The notes below the pieces were generated by a model, which was given only the letters and a program-made list of their open reading frames with translations, had not been told where the DNA came from and did not search any database. From a bacterium (lineage in GTDB: Bacteria > SZUA-182 > SZUA-191 > JAJRXT01), in contig JAJRUU010000086.1 of NCBI GenBank assembly GCA_024277605.1, positions 1 through 6,838 of the forward strand: a stretch of 6,838 nt of DNA, read 5' to 3'. The translations under genes and the position numbers were made by a program. Shown here piece after piece: positions 1-5,423 of this stretch. Numbering within the stretch: position 1 is the first letter of the stretch; the number at the start of each line of letters is the position of its first letter.

Positions 1-1
1 T

Positions 2-355
2 CAGCAGAGGCTCAAAGTGGATTATCTGCGGGCGGAAAGTATAAAACGTAAGTCTAAAGAAATTATTCCGCTGTTGGCTGCCCCACTCCGCGCCATGGTA
101 ATGGAGATTCGCCGAACACTGACTTTTTACCGTAATCAAGTAGGAGTCAGCGGTTTTGACCGGCTGCTGATTGCTGGAGGCAGCGCCAACCTTAATGGGC
201 TTGTGGGCTATTTAAATAGTGAGTTAAAAATAGAAGTGAGTATCTTCAATCCGTTAAGATTACTGCGTATCGACGACCCGGAAGCGGTTAAAGCGCTAAA
301 ACCGCTGGCCGCACAATTAACCACCGCTATAGGCTTGGTGGTACAGGGGGGATAA
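2..355 (+). CDS. pilM: PilM, type IV pilus assembly actin-like ATPase, C-terminal fragment (5' truncated by window edge)
   Basis: Only the last 117 residues are visible; the frame is open to the window edge, so the real start lies upstream. The fragment shows the late part of the PilM actin-like fold: a long helix, then LLIAGGSANLNGL, which matches the glycine-rich nucleotide-binding turn of PilM/FtsA-type proteins, then the near-terminal stretch LAAQLTTAIGLVVQGG, which matches the family ending (an 'AiGLAlrg' pattern). PilM is a cytoplasmic protein that binds ATP and the N-terminal tail of PilN, linking the inner-membrane complex to the cytoplasmic motor side. The TAA stop is immediately followed by the pilN start, which supports a single transcript. 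An MSHA-type MshI or GspL-like cytoplasmic domain is the alternative name for the same fold. The identity is supported by both sequence and neighbours. Confidence 0.88.
   Translation, partial: QQRLKVDYLRAESIKRKSKEIIPLLAAPLRAMVMEIRRTLTFYRNQVGVSGFDRLLIAGGSANLNGLVGYLNSELKIEVSIFNPLRLLRIDDPEAVKALKPLAAQLTTAIGLVVQGG
345..351 (+). promoter_or_regulatory. G-rich ribosome binding site of pilN
   Basis: AGGGGGG lies inside the last codons of pilM, four bases before the GTG at 356. It decides the GTG as the pilN start and makes translation of pilN likely to be coupled to termination of pilM. Confidence 0.6.
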
Positions 356-1003
356 GTGAAGTATACCCGTTATAAAGTTGATTTATCCAAGCGCCTGAAT
401 GGCCGCAACAAAGGCGCCGGATTAATAAAAGCCAAAAGTATTGCCGGTAAATTATTGATCGTTTTGCTGGTGTACTTTGCAATTGCCTACCCTTATGATA
501 AGTATAATAACGAATACCTGCCGCTAATAGCCGGCATCGATCGACAGCAGACCGAAATATCCAGGGCCTCCGAGGAGCTTGATAATGCCAATAAAAATAT
601 AGAAGACCTCTCCCAGCGTTACCATGCAATTGTAGCAGTGCAGAAGCAGCACATCTCCTGGACTAAAAAGTTATTCAATATAACCGAGTTTATACCATCT
701 AATGTGTTTCTTAAAGAGATCGGCCTGCGACAGGCTAACGATGAACAAAAGAGAAATGTCTCAAGCGCTTCAGCAACAACCGCTGCTCAAAAATCGGTCT
801 ATATCCGCGGTCTGATTCCCACACTAAAAAAGGGAGAGTATCTGGCCAAAATAGTGTCCATGACCAAAAAAATAAATACCGATCCTGAATTCACTAAAGA
901 CTTTTATCCTATGTATCTGAATTACAATAAACTGGTAAAACTGAGGCAAGGGGGAAAAGAACAGAAAATGATGGAATTTGAATTGGAAGCGGAAACCAAA
1001 TAG
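356..1003 (+). CDS. pilN: PilN-like inner-membrane alignment subunit of the type IV pilus
   Basis: A 215-residue bitopic protein with GTG start and TAG stop. It has a basic cytoplasmic tail (residues 1-28), one hydrophobic membrane segment (about 29-45, LLIVLLVYFAIAYPY), a charged, probably coiled-coil periplasmic helix (about 57-100), and a region with W102 and FIPSNVFLKEI (112-122) that corresponds to the 'P.gv.L..i' element of PilN (Fimbrial assembly family). The last part (148-215) would form the ferredoxin-like periplasmic domain and ends with alternating hydrophobics (MMEFELEAE). PilN binds PilM through its tail and pairs with PilO. The usual INLLP tail motif is not obvious; YKVDLSKRL (residues 6-14) is the closest stretch. 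The periplasmic domain carries a low-complexity Ser/Ala/Thr stretch around 135-145. It is positioned between pilM and pilO, as expected. GspL or MshJ are equivalent names in related systems. Identity rests on topology, family pattern and order. Confidence 0.8.
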   Translation: MKYTRYKVDLSKRLNGRNKGAGLIKAKSIAGKLLIVLLVYFAIAYPYDKYNNEYLPLIAGIDRQQTEISRASEELDNANKNIEDLSQRYHAIVAVQKQHISWTKKLFNITEFIPSNVFLKEIGLRQANDEQKRNVSSASATTAAQKSVYIRGLIPTLKKGEYLAKIVSMTKKINTDPEFTKDFYPMYLNYNKLVKLRQGGKEQKMMEFELEAETK

Positions 1004-1008
1004 GGTTT

Positions 1009-1022
1009 AAGGGGTAAGGGGT
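1009..1022 (+). promoter_or_regulatory. Duplicated G-rich ribosome binding site before pilO
   Basis: A perfect 7-base tandem repeat, AAGGGGT twice, sits in the 29-base pilN-pilO gap and ends ten bases before the ATG at 1033. Either copy could serve as the Shine-Dalgarno element; the nearer one has the more usual distance. Confidence 0.5.
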
Positions 1023-1032
1023 ATATTATAAA

Positions 1033-1416
1033 ATGAAACTACAATTTAAGCGGTTCATGTTGCTCTTAATACCTATTCTATTAGCTGAGGCGCTAATCGC
1101 CCGTCTGACCTTAAACCCCAAGCAGGCAGAACTTTCCCGGTTAGAATCACAACACAACGAGTTGAACACTAAACTAGCCAGCGCTTCTGATGATATCCGA
1201 AACCTAACTGATAAGTTAAGCCATCTGGAACAAGAGTTAAGCAGCCCGATTAACGAGGTTAAGCTGGAGCTGGCTGGAGGGGTTGGAGTGCCTACCTTCC
1301 TGGAATACATCAGCCGGTTGGTGCAAAGTGTGGGCATAAAATATATTTCCATTCAGCTGAATCGCCAAGATAAGAGCAGCCCCCAAACATCATACAGTCT
1401 TAAAGTAACTTCCTAA
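1033..1416 (+). CDS. pilO: PilO-like inner-membrane alignment subunit, N-terminal part ended by an in-frame TAA
   Basis: This 127-residue product has a short basic cytoplasmic tail, a membrane segment (residues 8-25, FMLLLIPILLAEALIARL), a coiled-coil helix (about 30-72), and the first half of the PilO ferredoxin-like domain (VPTFLEYISRLVQSVGIKYI, 86-105, then a beta strand SYSLKVTS). It stops exactly where PilO proteins continue with a 'GsY..l..fl..LE' helix. That helix is present in the same frame straight after the TAA (YGQIVRLVDNLENQ). The product is therefore shorter than PilO, which is usually around 200 residues, and lacks the second half of its periplasmic fold. PilO pairs with PilN and contacts PilP beneath the secretin. 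Unless the stop is read through, the made protein is probably unable to form the full PilN-PilO complex. Confidence 0.82.
   Translation: MKLQFKRFMLLLIPILLAEALIARLTLNPKQAELSRLESQHNELNTKLASASDDIRNLTDKLSHLEQELSSPINEVKLELAGGVGVPTFLEYISRLVQSVGIKYISIQLNRQDKSSPQTSYSLKVTS
1414..1416 (+). other. In-frame TAA stop inside the PilO domain
   Basis: TAA separates residue 127 (ending SLKVTS) from YGQIVRLVDNLE, both in the same frame. The following 169 codons are open up to the TGA at 1924-1926. One base substitution from GAA, CAA, AAA or TCA would produce it. No frame change is involved. Confidence 0.9.
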
Positions 1417-1437
1417 TATGGCCAAATAGTACGCCTG

Positions 1438-1926
1438 GTGGACAACCTGGAAAATCAACTAAACCTGGATGTACAAAATTTTAACATTAAAGCTGGCGAA
1501 GAGATTCCCGATATGCACGAGGCAAACTTCGATTTAGCCTTCCTGAAAATGAACAAGGAAAAAGGATTACCCGCTGAACCGGAAAAAGAAGTAGCCGTCC
1601 TGAAACTGTCCCAGATATTCAACAATAAAAAGGTGAATAAGGACCCCTTATTCCACAAAATCTTTCCGAAAAAAGGAGGTGCTGCTGCTCCTGCCAAGCC
1701 CAAAGAAGATTCCTTGACTCTTCAAGGAGTAATTGATGTTATGGGCAAAAAATCAGCGCTTATCAATCACCATATACTGCATGAGGGAGACAAAATCAAA
1801 GGCTACAGTTTGATCGAGATCACTAACGACAAGGTAGTTCTTTGGCGCCGCAAGCACAAGTATGTGCTGGGCTTACGCGGTTTGTTCTCCATGGAAGATG
1901 CAGAAATTGAGAAGAAACAACTATGA
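1438..1926 (+). CDS. pilO: PilO C-terminal half fused to a PilP/GspC-like domain (downstream half of the interrupted gene)
   Basis: The formal start is the GTG at 1438, but the frame is already open from 1417, directly after the pilO stop. Homology to PilO begins there, so the natural product is one polypeptide from 1033. Residues 1-40 complete the PilO ferredoxin-like domain (LENQLNLDVQNFNIKAGEEI, then HEANFDLAFLKM). A Lys/Glu/Pro linker follows (about 41-90) and contains DPLFHKIFP, reminiscent of the DPF element of PilP. Residues 91-150 form a small beta domain: LTLQGVIDVMGKKSALIN, HEGDKIKGYSLIEI and KVVLWRRKHKYVLGL match the PilP/GspC homology-region pattern, which binds the N0 domain of the secretin. 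No Shine-Dalgarno precedes 1438 or the next in-frame ATG at 1513. The TGA stop overlaps the secretin ATG. With the stop sensed, the whole gene would encode 297 residues joining PilO and PilP roles. Confidence 0.75.
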   Translation: MDNLENQLNLDVQNFNIKAGEEIPDMHEANFDLAFLKMNKEKGLPAEPEKEVAVLKLSQIFNNKKVNKDPLFHKIFPKKGGAAAPAKPKEDSLTLQGVIDVMGKKSALINHHILHEGDKIKGYSLIEITNDKVVLWRRKHKYVLGLRGLFSMEDAEIEKKQL

Positions 1927-3482
1927 AAAAAATAAAACCTGTAGCTACGAAATTGCGCACAATGAAATTGCACACAATGATCTGCATACTGTGTTTTCTT
2001 ATGCAACTCATCGGAATATCCCCGGCGGCGGCAGCAACTGCTGCTGAGGATATTTTCCCACCGGATTCAAGCACATTCAGTCTTAAGCTCCGCGATACAG
2101 AAATAAAGGATGCCCTCCGATTGATGGCTTCACAGTTCAATTTAAACCTTATTGTTTCTGAAGCAGTCCAGGGTAAAACCTCGCTGGATTTCGATCAGGT
2201 AAGTTTTCGCGAAGCCTTTGACGCTATCTTAAAAACCCATAAGCTGGGGTATGTGCTGGAAGGCAATATTATCCGGGTGGAAACCCTGAAGACCATGCGC
2301 GAGGATGATCTCGCTATAGCAGACAAGGCACAAAAACTGGAGAAATTGGAAAAGCTTTCCCGGAAAGACGAGCAAGAGCGCAAAGAAGCCGAGAAACTAT
2401 TGGCCCCACTGGTTACCGAAACCGTAAAGCTAAAGTACCTTTTGGGTAAAGAGGTGGATAAGGATAGTGCAGTTAAGGGTAGCGCTAACAAGGACTTTGT
2501 AAAAGCGCTGGAGAATTTGCTATCCAGCCGTAAAGACACAGGCGCCAGCATAGAAGTCATTGAGAAGACAAGCACTATGGTGGTAACCGATCTGGCTGAA
2601 AACGTCGACAAGATTATTAAAATGGCTAAGCAGTTGGATGTGCCTACTCCCCAGATAAGGATAGAAGTCCGCATAGTGGAAGTCAGTAACGCCAATGACC
2701 TGGAATTTGGGATTCAGTGGGGCGGTAGGTATGCAAGGGGGAATAACCAGCTGTTTCAAGGAGCAAATGGATATACAAATAGTGGCGACAGCGGACTTAG
2801 CGGTGCGAATGTAAATGAAAGTACCACTTCCCCGGTTCCCCTGGTACTAAACACCCCGGCAGCCATCGGTCAGGGTGTCGGCGGTATCCTGGGCATGACC
2901 TTCGGCAAGTGGGATCAGGGCCTCAGATTTTTGGATGTTAATCTTTCCGCTTTAGAGCAGGAAAATAAGCTGGAAGTGATATCAAGGCCATCGATAATGG
3001 TGATGCAAAACCAGAACGCCGAAATTCATGTGGGCAAAGAGGTGCCCATGCTTCAGGGATTAAGCACCCAAAGCGGGGGCTCCGGGAGCCAGGCAGTAGC
3101 CGAAGTGGAATACAAGAAGATTGGCATCAAACTTAACATCACCCCACAGATTACCAGTGAAGACTCCATCTTCATGGTGGTAACTGTGGAAAAAAGCAGC
3201 TTGCTAAAGCGGGAATCTACCATACAGGGCCAGCTTTACGATGCCATTGAAACCAAAAATGCCTTTACGCAGGTGGTGATCAAAAATGGAGAAACCCTGG
3301 TTATTGGGGGACTTTATACCAGTGAAAAAGAAAAGGTAAGAAGCGGATTGCCTTATCTTGCCAAACTGCCCTACATCGGGTGCTTATTTGGTAGATACGT
3401 TGACAACACCGAAGACAAAGAGCTTATGATCTTCGTTACTCCCGAAATTTTGCAGGGTACCAAAACAGCTTCTCTAGAGTAA
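1923..3482 (+). CDS. pilQ: Outer-membrane secretin (PilQ/GspD/MshL family)
   Basis: A 519-residue secretin, apparently intact. It starts at the ATG overlapping the previous stop (ATGA); in-frame ATGs at 1962 and 1977 are alternatives. Residues 19-40 are a hydrophobic signal sequence ending in an Ala-rich AxA site. Residues 53-120 are an STN/N0 domain (FSLKLRDTEIKDALRLMASQ). Residues 124-163 are a highly charged Lys/Glu helix. About 165-240 is an N1-type domain (MVVTDLAENVDKIIKMAKQL). From 241 onward is the secretin barrel, with RIEVRIVEV, ISRPSIMVMQNQNAEIHVG, a Gly/Ser-rich loop at 380-391, YKKIGIKLNITPQI, the LVIGGL element (459-464), then LPYLAKLPYIGCLF and ELMIFVTPEIL. It forms the multimeric pore through which the fibre or substrate leaves. 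Only two N domains and no AMIN domain are seen, which is more like MshL than long PilQ. No lipobox is visible, so a separate pilotin or lipoprotein partner may be needed. Confidence 0.93.
   Translation: MKKIKPVATKLRTMKLHTMICILCFLMQLIGISPAAAATAAEDIFPPDSSTFSLKLRDTEIKDALRLMASQFNLNLIVSEAVQGKTSLDFDQVSFREAFDAILKTHKLGYVLEGNIIRVETLKTMREDDLAIADKAQKLEKLEKLSRKDEQERKEAEKLLAPLVTETVKLKYLLGKEVDKDSAVKGSANKDFVKALENLLSSRKDTGASIEVIEKTSTMVVTDLAENVDKIIKMAKQLDVPTPQIRIEVRIVEVSNANDLEFGIQWGGRYARGNNQLFQGANGYTNSGDSGLSGANVNESTTSPVPLVLNTPAAIGQGVGGILGMTFGKWDQGLRFLDVNLSALEQENKLEVISRPSIMVMQNQNAEIHVGKEVPMLQGLSTQSGGSGSQAVAEVEYKKIGIKLNITPQITSEDSIFMVVTVEKSSLLKRESTIQGQLYDAIETKNAFTQVVIKNGETLVIGGLYTSEKEKVRSGLPYLAKLPYIGCLFGRYVDNTEDKELMIFVTPEILQGTKTASLE
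1950..1979 (+). repeat. 15-base tandem duplication in the secretin signal peptide
   Basis: Two adjacent 15-base units (1950-1964 and 1965-1979) differ at one base (G1957 versus A1972). Each encodes five residues in frame, KLRTM then KLHTM, and each ends in an ATG. The duplication lengthens the basic n-region of the signal peptide and supplies two extra possible start codons. Confidence 0.85.
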
Positions 3483-3487
3483 TTTTT

Positions 3488-3492
3488 GGGGG
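3488..3492 (+). promoter_or_regulatory. G-rich ribosome binding site of pilB
   Basis: GGGGG, six bases before the ATG at 3499, within a short AT-rich gap after the secretin stop. It supports 3499 as the start of the ATPase gene. No comparable element precedes 3820 or 3832, the possible starts after the internal TGA. Confidence 0.5.
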
Positions 3493-3498
3493 TTTTAA

Positions 3499-3813
3499 AT
3501 GCGTAGTGCATCCAGAGGGTATCTCCTAGGTTACGGCAAGCTGGGCGACATACTGCTTAAACGCGGGCTGGTAAAGCAGGAGCAGCTTGATCAAGCGCTT
3601 AAACACCAGCGCGTCAAAGGCGGGTTGCTCGGCGATATCTTGCTTGAGATGAACCTGGTCGATGAAGACGATTTAGTAAAAGTACTAGCCAAACAACTTG
3701 ATATTTCCGCAATTACCTCCGATTCCAAGGTTAATATTTCAATCGAAACCCTGGCCCTCATCCCGGAAACACTCGCAACTCAGTATAAAGTCTTACCGCT
3801 GGGCAAAAACTGA
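3499..3813 (+). CDS. pilB: Assembly ATPase N-terminal (MshEN-type) domain, ended by an in-frame TGA
   Basis: This 104-residue product is the first part of a PilB/GspE/MshE ATPase. Residues 14-37 fit the MshEN repeat LGxxL...G...L..AL..Q (KLGDILLKRG, then LDQALKHQ). Residues 43-66 are a second copy (LLGDILLEMN, then LVKVLAKQ). In MshE-type ATPases these repeats bind cyclic di-GMP. Here the leading Arg of the motif is Lys in the first copy and Leu in the second, and the motif Gly is Asn (N52) in the second, so binding is uncertain. Residues 85-101 (TLALIPETLATQYKVLPL) are the usual start of the second N-terminal subdomain. The TGA at 3811 cuts that subdomain; the frame resumes with TSLNLAMVNPFDVPTID, the expected continuation. 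Alone, the fragment has no ATPase core. A free MshEN-like regulatory protein is an alternative, but the mid-strand cut argues against design. Confidence 0.8.
   Translation: MRSASRGYLLGYGKLGDILLKRGLVKQEQLDQALKHQRVKGGLLGDILLEMNLVDEDDLVKVLAKQLDISAITSDSKVNISIETLALIPETLATQYKVLPLGKN
3811..3813 (+). other. In-frame TGA stop inside the ATPase N-terminal domain
   Basis: TGA lies between LPLGKN and TSLNLAMVNPFD, in the same frame as the rest of the ATPase; the next 473 codons are open. Family members often have Gly, Asn or a charged residue in this turn, so GGA, CGA or AGA are plausible original codons. A small possible hairpin follows at 3820-3839 (TTGA, one bulged A, CC; a 7-base loop; GG, TCAA). 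Confidence 0.9.
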
Positions 3814-3819
3814 ACTTCT

Positions 3820-5235
3820 TTGAACCTAGCCATGGTCAACCCATTCGACGTGCCTACCATTGATGCGTTAAAGAATTATACCGGCCTCGACATCAAGCCT
3901 GTAATCATCACCAATACTGAACTACAACGGCTGCTTCGTAGATATTACAAGGAAGCGGCTGAAAAAGATGTTCTCCGGTCTATCATCAAAGAAGCCTCCT
4001 CGGTTCCTAATTCTACAGTTAAATCTAATGAAGAAGAAGTGAATGTGGAAGAGCTTAAGCAAGAGGTGGAATCCGCCCCTTTAGTAAAGTTAGTGGACTT
4101 TATCATCTGGAATGCCATAAACGAACGCGCCAGTGATATCCATGTAGAGCCTGAAGAAGATCGCCTCAATATCCGTTACCGCATAGATGGCGTATTACAT
4201 GAGATCACCAATACAGGCCGCCACTTGCACATGGCGGTTGTCTCGCGCATCAAGATACTTTCTTCGCTTGACATAGCGGAACGCCGCCTGCCTCAAGACG
4301 GCCGGTTTTCGCTTCAGTTTCAAAACAGGCGGGTTGATCTCAGGGTATCCTGTTTTCCCACCATGTATGGGGAGAAGGTCGTGCTCCGCTTGCTGGAAAA
4401 GGGGAGCATGTCGTATAAACTTGAAAATCTGGGGCTTGACAATGATTCGCTAAAGGTATTTCGCAAACACATCCATCGACCTTATGGGATGATCCTGCTT
4501 ACGGGTCCCACCGGTTCCGGAAAAACCACCACCCTCTATTCAGCCCTGATGGAAGTAAAGTCACCTAAAGTCAATGTATTGACTGTTGAGGATCCGGTGG
4601 AATACAGCCTCTCCGGTGTCTTTCAAATGCAGGTTAATCCCAAGATAAACTTGACCTTTGCGACTGGTCTGCGTTCCATACTGCGCCAGGATCCGGACAT
4701 CATCATGGTGGGGGAGATCCGTGATCTGGAAACTGCTAAGATGGCCATTCGGGCCGCGTTGACCGGACATTTAGTATTCTATACATTACATACCAATGAC
4801 GCCATATCTACCATAAACAGACTCGTAGATATGGGGATTGAACCCTACCTTATCTGCTCGATACTCTCCCTGGCGGCAGCCCAACGATTGGTACGCCGCA
4901 TTTGCCCAAGCTGCAAAGAGGCCTATGTCCCTACTGAAGAAGAGATCGATTTTTTGGGTATCCCAACGAAAAAGGGAATCAAACTTTACCGCGGAAAAGG
5001 ATGTGATAAATGCCACTTTACCGGCTATTTCGGACGGATATCCATTGTGGAAATGTTCGAAATCACCGAAGAAATAAAGCATATTATCCTTAGCGGAAAA
5101 ATCGGAGAAGAAATAAGACGCCATGCCGTAAAAGACGGTATGCAAAGCATTCGGGACAATGGAATGCAAAAAGTATTGCAGGGCATAACCACAATAGACG
5201 ATGTCATGCGGGTTTGCCTGGAAAATAAAGTATAA
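3820..5235 (+). CDS. pilB: Type IV pilus / type II secretion assembly ATPase, catalytic part (PilB/GspE family)
   Basis: 471 residues counted from the TTG at 3820; the frame is open from 3814 and ATG 3832 is an alternative start. All expected ATPase elements are present: the end of the N-terminal domain (1-45, LAMVNPFDVPTID to RRYY), an acidic linker (about 65-85), the Asp box with ASDIHVEP (104-111) and RYRIDG, Walker A GPTGSGKTT (229-237), Walker B region DPDIIMVGEIRD (291-302), and the His box GHLVFYTLHTND (316-327). A zinc-binding pair of CxxC motifs follows (C362/C365 and C395/C398, with GYFGR after the second), then the C-terminal helical domain. The enzyme is a cytoplasmic hexamer that uses ATP to rotate PilC/GspF and add pilins. 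The CxxC pairs favour PilB/GspE over the PilT retraction class. There is no Shine-Dalgarno before 3820 or 3832, so independent translation of this half looks poor. Confidence 0.9.
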   Translation: MNLAMVNPFDVPTIDALKNYTGLDIKPVIITNTELQRLLRRYYKEAAEKDVLRSIIKEASSVPNSTVKSNEEEVNVEELKQEVESAPLVKLVDFIIWNAINERASDIHVEPEEDRLNIRYRIDGVLHEITNTGRHLHMAVVSRIKILSSLDIAERRLPQDGRFSLQFQNRRVDLRVSCFPTMYGEKVVLRLLEKGSMSYKLENLGLDNDSLKVFRKHIHRPYGMILLTGPTGSGKTTTLYSALMEVKSPKVNVLTVEDPVEYSLSGVFQMQVNPKINLTFATGLRSILRQDPDIIMVGEIRDLETAKMAIRAALTGHLVFYTLHTNDAISTINRLVDMGIEPYLICSILSLAAAQRLVRRICPSCKEAYVPTEEEIDFLGIPTKKGIKLYRGKGCDKCHFTGYFGRISIVEMFEITEEIKHIILSGKIGEEIRRHAVKDGMQSIRDNGMQKVLQGITTIDDVMRVCLENKV

Positions 5236-5236
5236 C

Positions 5237-5306
5237 CTGATCTATTCATAAATTTAGTCTGGGTTTGCCAGACCTCTTGTGAGATAAGGTGCATGAGCCA
5301 ACGTCC
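5237..5306 (+). repeat. Left copy of a 70-base inverted repeat flanking pilC
   Basis: This stretch matches the reverse complement of 6706-6775 at 60 of 70 positions without gaps. The match extends weakly leftward through the pilB stop codon (TAAC against TAAA). The best-conserved blocks are CTGATCTATTCATAAATT at one end, CTTGTGAGATAAGG in the middle and ATGAGCCAACGTCC at the other end. Within this copy 5257-5273 forms a perfect 6-bp hairpin (GTCTGG, 5-base loop, CCAGAC). No T-tract follows, so it is not an obvious terminator. No open frame of note is present. Confidence 0.9.
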
Positions 5307-5332
5307 AATAAAGCTTTGTTTGCCCAAGGCGG

Positions 5333-5360
5333 CTGATCATGAAGCTGATAAATTTATACT
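5333..5360 (+). promoter_or_regulatory. Weak possible promoter for pilC
   Basis: TATACT at 5355-5360 fits the sigma-70 -10 box at five of six positions. The -35 at 16-base spacing is CTGATC, which matches only three of six. It sits in the pilB-pilC gap, after the left repeat, so pilC might have its own promoter. The evidence is thin. Confidence 0.22.
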
Positions 5361-5392
5361 TTTCAACTAACTGTCGATTCGCCCATAACAAG

Positions 5393-5409
5393 ACCCGAAT
5401 TATTCGGGT
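5393..5409 (+). promoter_or_regulatory. Perfect palindrome directly upstream of the pilC ribosome binding site
   Basis: ACCCGAAT, a central T and ATTCGGGT form a perfect 8-base inverted repeat that ends two bases before AAGGAG. As RNA it would be a tight hairpin next to the ribosome site; as DNA it could be an operator. A near-identical element lies after pilC (6668-6684), which favours a repeated hairpin over a dedicated operator. Confidence 0.5.
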
Positions 5410-5411
5410 AT

Positions 5412-5417
5412 AAGGAG
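5412..5417 (+). promoter_or_regulatory. Canonical ribosome binding site of pilC
   Basis: AAGGAG, six bases before the TTG at 5424, fixes that TTG as the start. It is the only canonical AGGAG-type site in the window; the other genes have G-runs. Confidence 0.75.
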
Positions 5418-5423
5418 TTATAG

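Noticed and set aside
1418..1429. ATG directly after the pilO stop as a re-initiation start
   Set aside because: It is out of frame with the downstream half and ends after three codons at a TAG.
3811..3813. TGA read as Gly or Trp through an alternative genetic code
   Set aside because: Gly and Trp throughout the window use GGN and TGG, and only one other TGA (1924) is in a coding frame, where it works as a normal ATGA overlap stop. It also would not explain the TAA in pilO. Not formally excluded, because reading through 1924 adds only three residues before a TAA.
3811..3839. Selenocysteine insertion at TGA with a downstream hairpin
   Set aside because: The family has no conserved Cys at this position, and the stem is short, bulged and lacks a recognisable SECIS loop.
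5257..5273. GTCTGG/CCAGAC hairpin as a terminator after pilB
   Set aside because: No T-tract follows, and the stem is not conserved in the other repeat copy.
327..5327. Several minus-strand open frames of 67-166 codons
   Set aside because: They lie opposite well-supported genes, lack recognisable domains and have compositions expected of antisense shadows.
5236..5423. Small gene or RNA in the pilB-pilC gap
   Set aside because: No open frame with a ribosome site is visible, and the sequence is explained by the repeat and the palindrome. No known RNA family is recognised.
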